In this document: one piece after another, positions 61,154 through 64,000 of the stretch
Position numbering within the stretch: the first letter of the stretch is position 1
Layout of the letters: the number at the start of each line of letters is the position of its first letter
Assembly (NCBI RefSeq): GCF_015277875.1
Contig: NZ_CP063814.1
Location: 496,001 to 560,000 of the forward strand
From: Microbacterium luteum
Lineage (GTDB): Bacteria; Actinomycetota; Actinomycetes; Actinomycetales; Microbacteriaceae
DNA: 64,000 nucleotides
Reading direction: 5' to 3'
The notes under the pieces: model-generated
What the model was told of the DNA's origin: nothing
Databases searched by the model: none
What the model saw: only the letters and a program-made list of their open reading frames with translations
Position numbers and translations under genes: made by a program

Positions 61154-61393
61154 GCGCAGACGATATCGCTATTCAAGGAGCCGGTCGCTTAGCGTTCGAC
61201 ACTGGCCCGTTCGGAACTTGGCCGTGAGTAGATCGCGTCAACGATCCACGCGGCCGCTCGTCAGGGCTCCCGCCAGGTCCTTCGCGGTGTCGGCTTCCGC
61301 GAGAAGCCTTGGGGGTGTAGCTGACATGATCGAATTATTCGACAACAACGTCCGACTCGCGTAGTCCGGGTACCCGCACTTTCATCTGCCAGA

Positions 61394-61564
61394 TCACGTC
61401 CCTGAGCAGGCTTCTCTCAACTGTGTTGATGGATTCCGGGCGATCAGGAGTGCCTCGACGCGGTCGGCAATGGCGGTCGTCTCCGCGAGCACCTGGCGGA
61501 CACCGTCGGCATTGTCGGCATCGTCGCGATTTCTCACGGACAAAGCATCGCACTCCGTGCACAT
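61394..61564 (-). CDS. Possible small protein or gene fragment
   Basis: A 56-residue frame starting MCTECDALSV and containing VRQVLAETTAIADRVEALLIAR has normal codon use in its middle. The frame extends upstream without a good start. The rest of the stretch 61154-61787 shows no convincing gene. Confidence 0.35.
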   Translation of the reverse strand: MCTECDALSVRNRDDADNADGVRQVLAETTAIADRVEALLIARNPSTQLREACSGT

Positions 61565-61787
61565 GCATGGGGGAGTTCCTCTGGAGTGTGCGACGCCCGC
61601 GCGCCGGTAGTCCTCCGTTCCTATCGCAGCGCTGATCCCCTGTTCCGTCGCGCTGAGCTGCGAACGCAGCAGATCGGATCCATCACCGCGCAGAAATCGG
61701 CGCCGATTCCGAAGGTCTGTGCCGGTGAGTGGATTCCGCGAATCGGATTGTCCAGCGTGCGGACAACTGTGGGTCTGCAAGCGGTCT

Positions 61788-62189
61788 TCAGTCGGTAATG
61801 ACTGTCACGCTCTCACTGAGTTGAGCACGTTCTCCGTCGCCGATCTGGGATTCAGGGAACCGGAAGGTACCTAGTTCAATCCGGGTCCCGCTCTCCAACT
61901 CGACCCCGACTCCGAGACCATCACCGCAAAACACATTGTAAGAGGCCTCGGGCCGTGCCTCGACGAGGCAGAGTATGTCCCCGTCACCCCGCGCCATGTA
62001 GAGGTCCGCGCTCTCAACCTCGCCCACAAACCGGGTGGAGCCCGGCTCGACACCGGTCAACGACGACGCATTGGGAATGATGTCGCGTTCCGTCTGCTCG
62101 ACCTTGAACTCTGGAAGAGGCGCGGCTGCGCAGGACGACAGCATGAGCGACACGGACAGCAGAACGAAAACCTTCCCGGGTAGTCGCAT
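61788..62189 (-). CDS. Hypothetical lipoprotein
   Basis: A 133-residue lipoprotein with signal MRLPGKVFVLLSVSLMLSSC (Cys20) and an acidic mature domain (TRFVGEVESADLYMARGDGD; CLVEARPEASYNVFCGDGLG) with two Cys. It is similar in size and style to the lipoprotein at 58716 but shares no obvious sequence. Unknown function. Confidence 0.78.
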   Translation of the reverse strand: MRLPGKVFVLLSVSLMLSSCAAAPLPEFKVEQTERDIIPNASSLTGVEPGSTRFVGEVESADLYMARGDGDILCLVEARPEASYNVFCGDGLGVGVELESGTRIELGTFRFPESQIGDGERAQLSESVTVITD

Positions 62190-62398
62190 GTCCGCAACCT
62201 ATCAGTTGCTTCGCCTGATCCTGTGCCGCGCGCAGATCTCGCCGGCGGGTTGGCCCGCGATCGCGGCATGTGCGGCCACCGTGGCACTCGCCTCGGCCGT
62301 GCTCATTCCTCCGCGGCAACCCGTTCAACGGTCGGTTCCTCCGCGCGGGCGCGTGCGCGACAGCCTTAGTGGAGGCGCATGCCCCAGAGGGGCTGCTG

Positions 62399-62659
62399 TC
62401 AGCTCCGTCGCTGCTGCGGGCCGCTCCCGCGTCGCCGCCGGCGTAGCCACACGATGCTGTAGACGAGGAGTGCGAGGAAGGCGGCGACCGAGAACACCAC
62501 CCAGCTCGCGCGCTTGGATCCACATGCGAGCGGTGCGGGGCTGCTGCCGCGCTCGGTGCCGCCTCCGAAGCTCTCCAGGCCGCGCACTCCGCAAACGGTG
62601 TCGTGCGGTGGTTCGATGAACTCGCACGCGACGCCAGCGACGAATAGGCGGCCCACCAA
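62399..62659 (-). CDS. Small single-helix membrane protein
   Basis: An 86-residue protein with one C-terminal hydrophobic helix (WVVFSVAAFLALLVYSIVWL) followed by a very basic tail (RRRRRG). The N-terminal part contains Cys residues (ACEF, TVCG, LACG) and would face outside. Gaps 62190-62398 and 62660-62859 show no gene. Confidence 0.55.
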   Translation of the reverse strand: MVGRLFVAGVACEFIEPPHDTVCGVRGLESFGGGTERGSSPAPLACGSKRASWVVFSVAAFLALLVYSIVWLRRRRRGSGPQQRRS

Positions 62660-62859
62660 CGTGTGTTCAGAGGCGCGGCGACGCCCATGCTCGACGCGGC
62701 CCTACCGCCACGGAGGCCGCGTGAGGCCGCGACAAGTGGGGAGCGTGGAGGCCACCGCGTTCGGTGCGATCTATGTCGATCACCTGGCCACGAATCGAAG
62801 AATAGAGGCAGTGAGCAGTCCCGCGCCTCGCAGATCGAGTCTTTCCGGCTTGGGGTGGG

Positions 62860-63141
62860 TCACTGCTGCGTGTGAGTGAGCGGTGTGACGGCGGAGGCCC
62901 ACACCCACGCTTTCAGTTCCTTGCCTCCGATGAGGAAGCGGATCGCGCACGCATCCGCCGTCCATCGGCATACCTCTGCGTCGACGAGCGCGGGCGTTCC
63001 GCCGAAGCGGACCCAGGCGCGAGCTGGTTTCGGTTGAGGGTCGATTGTCACAGGGGCGGAGTCAAGTTGCAGTTCCTCGGGGGAGAGGGACTGCAAGGGG
63101 CCGGCTTCGGCAGCGATGCGTTCCAGAATGCGGGCGTCCAT
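62860..63141 (-). CDS. Hypothetical protein
   Basis: A 93-residue protein (MDARILERIAAEAGPLQSLS, then RAWVRFGGTPALVDAEVCRW and IRFLIGGKELKAWVWASAV) with strong coding character and beta-rich C-terminal half. ATG at 63141 is chosen since the upstream extension is low-quality. It resembles short actinobacterial proteins of unknown role. The gap 63142-63495 that follows has no supported gene. Confidence 0.65.
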   Translation of the reverse strand: MDARILERIAAEAGPLQSLSPEELQLDSAPVTIDPQPKPARAWVRFGGTPALVDAEVCRWTADACAIRFLIGGKELKAWVWASAVTPLTHTQQ

Positions 63142-63495
63142 CCGTCGGTCGACGCTCGCTGCATATCGCCTACTCGTCCCCACGGTGATACCTCTCGACC
63201 ACGACCAGCATAATCGCGTTCGAATAAATGTTCTATGCGGTGGCGAGCGTTCTGGCGTGGGGCGCTTGTTCGTGAAGGGAGTTGCCTGTGAGTAACTCAC
63301 TCGCCGCGCTGGTCGTTTCGCTTACTGTGGCGCGCATGATCCATGACGACGGGTACAGCGTTGCGGCGACCCCGCAGTGCCCTCCTGTGCGACGTTGCTG
63401 CGCCCTGGGTCGGTCGGGTACTGGTGCGCGACGTGCGAGATCGTCGTGATCGGCGTCTGAGGAGCACGCTGCGGCCAGGCTTGGCGGGGGACCGG

Positions 63496-64000
63496 TCAGC
63501 GCCAGGTTAGGTGGTGCAGGCGCATTGCTCGTTGGAGGTCTGTGTCGGTGGGGTTGACGAGCTGGGCGTGGGTGTGGAGCAGGTTTCGGCCGTGGGGGTT
63601 GTCGCCGGGTCGCTCGTAGATGGCCCACAGTGCGAGGTCGTCGCCGTGGCGGGAGCCGAAGTAGACACCGTCGTATGCCGGCTCGCCATCGGTGTTCGTT
63701 GTTTCGTATAGGTCGACGGTCAGTCGGTGTGTGAGGTCGCGGGGGTAGGCGCGTTTGAGTGCGGCGGCATCGAAGTCGTCGAATCCGAGTTTGAGGGCGT
63801 GGTCGAGGTATGTCGGTCGCAGGGCGGCGACGGTGCTCGAGTCCCGCACGTTGACGTAGGAGCCCTGTAAGTGCGCGGTGGCGGTCATGCGTCCGTGCAT
63901 CCACTCACGCGGGATCGAGCCCGCAGTCGGCACGGGGAAGTGAGCCGCATCTTCAGGGTCTTCGTCGATCCCTGCGAGGAGATCACTGCCGTCGGCGTGC
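63496..64000 (-). CDS. RES-domain toxin-like protein, partial (5' end beyond window)
   Basis: The frame is open from the right window edge to the stop at 63496, at least 167 residues. GSYVNVRDSSTVAALRPTYL, YPRDLTHRLTVDLYE and YDGVYFGSRHGDDLALWAIYERP match the C-terminal part of RES domains, with the Arg-Ser/Glu pocket (SRHGDDLALWAI) visible. RES toxins of the Xre-RES type degrade NAD+. An antitoxin, if present, would lie beyond the window because the gene runs leftward. The first visible residues ADGSDLLAGIDEDPED are already inside the protein. Confidence 0.72.
   Translation of the reverse strand, partial: HADGSDLLAGIDEDPEDAAHFPVPTAGSIPREWMHGRMTATAHLQGSYVNVRDSSTVAALRPTYLDHALKLGFDDFDAAALKRAYPRDLTHRLTVDLYETTNTDGEPAYDGVYFGSRHGDDLALWAIYERPGDNPHGRNLLHTHAQLVNPTDTDLQRAMRLHHLTWR

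Noticed and set aside
42000..64000. Right attachment site inside the window
   Set aside because: I looked for a second copy of the tRNA-Ser-GCU 3' end and found none by eye; a computed search is needed to be certain.

Overview
The window is high-GC DNA from an actinobacterium. Gene content and protein style (DUF1304, DUF6421-type and DUF222/HNH proteins, Lhr next to a Nei-type glycosylase, an LCP protein, F420-type LLM enzymes) suggest Microbacteriaceae, most like Microbacterium. That is inference from recognised families; no database search was made. The left two thirds (1-41.9 kb) looks like ordinary chromosome. The right third (41.9-64 kb) looks like an accessory island that starts at a tRNA-Ser gene and runs off the right edge.

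1-21.9 kb: a CHAT-domain protein (probably cut at its 5' end), a LysR-type ligand-binding protein without DNA-binding domain, DUF1304 and YitT membrane proteins, an SNase-like lipoprotein, a hexapeptide-repeat protein, the nei/lhr DNA repair pair, a broken ABC-F ATPase gene, a hydrolase, a NUDIX protein, a membrane-linked AlbA_2 protein, threonine aldolase, an MFS transporter, a DUF6421-like protein divergent from an Lrp regulator, and a lipid kinase. The gaps hold unusual short repeats, including two families whose members share terminal inverted repeats and near-constant length but have different interiors.

21.9-32.2 kb: nine tightly packed minus-strand genes read as one operon for uptake and reductive breakdown of pyrimidines or hydantoins. 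It has a nitrilase-type beta-ureidopropionase, a dihydropyrimidinase/hydantoinase, an LLM flavin/F420 enzyme, an NMT1/THI5-type ABC importer (two permeases, ATPase, lipoprotein), a class III transaminase and a CoA-acylating semialdehyde dehydrogenase. Together they could take a dihydropyrimidine through beta-alanine and malonate semialdehyde to acetyl-CoA. No classical dihydropyrimidine dehydrogenase is present, so the LLM enzyme may supply the first step.

32.5-41.9 kb: an LLM monooxygenase, photolyase, a second lipid kinase, then a serine-related neighbourhood (serS, tRNA-Ser-UGA, tRNA-Ser-GCU) with a HAD phosphatase, a DUF222/HNH protein and an LCP cell-wall ligase.

41.9-64 kb: an integrase gene faces the 3' end of tRNA-Ser-GCU. 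Beside it, a small excisionase-like gene is split by an IS3-family insertion. Then come a glutaredoxin-like gene, a three-gene recombinase operon whose third member fuses seven zinc ribbons to a degenerate recombinase, an ABC-F plus MFS resistance-type pair with a leader region, an Arg/Glu-rich coiled-coil protein with a small partner, an overlapping antitoxin/zeta-toxin/resolvase operon in which both enzymes have lost catalytic residues, and a run of small lipoproteins, membrane proteins and damaged genes, ending in a partial RES-domain toxin gene. The strongest candidates for undescribed biology are the zinc-ribbon recombinase operon, the dead-enzyme toxin/resolvase operon, and the short inverted-repeat elements, one of which is inserted in frame in an ABC-F gene.
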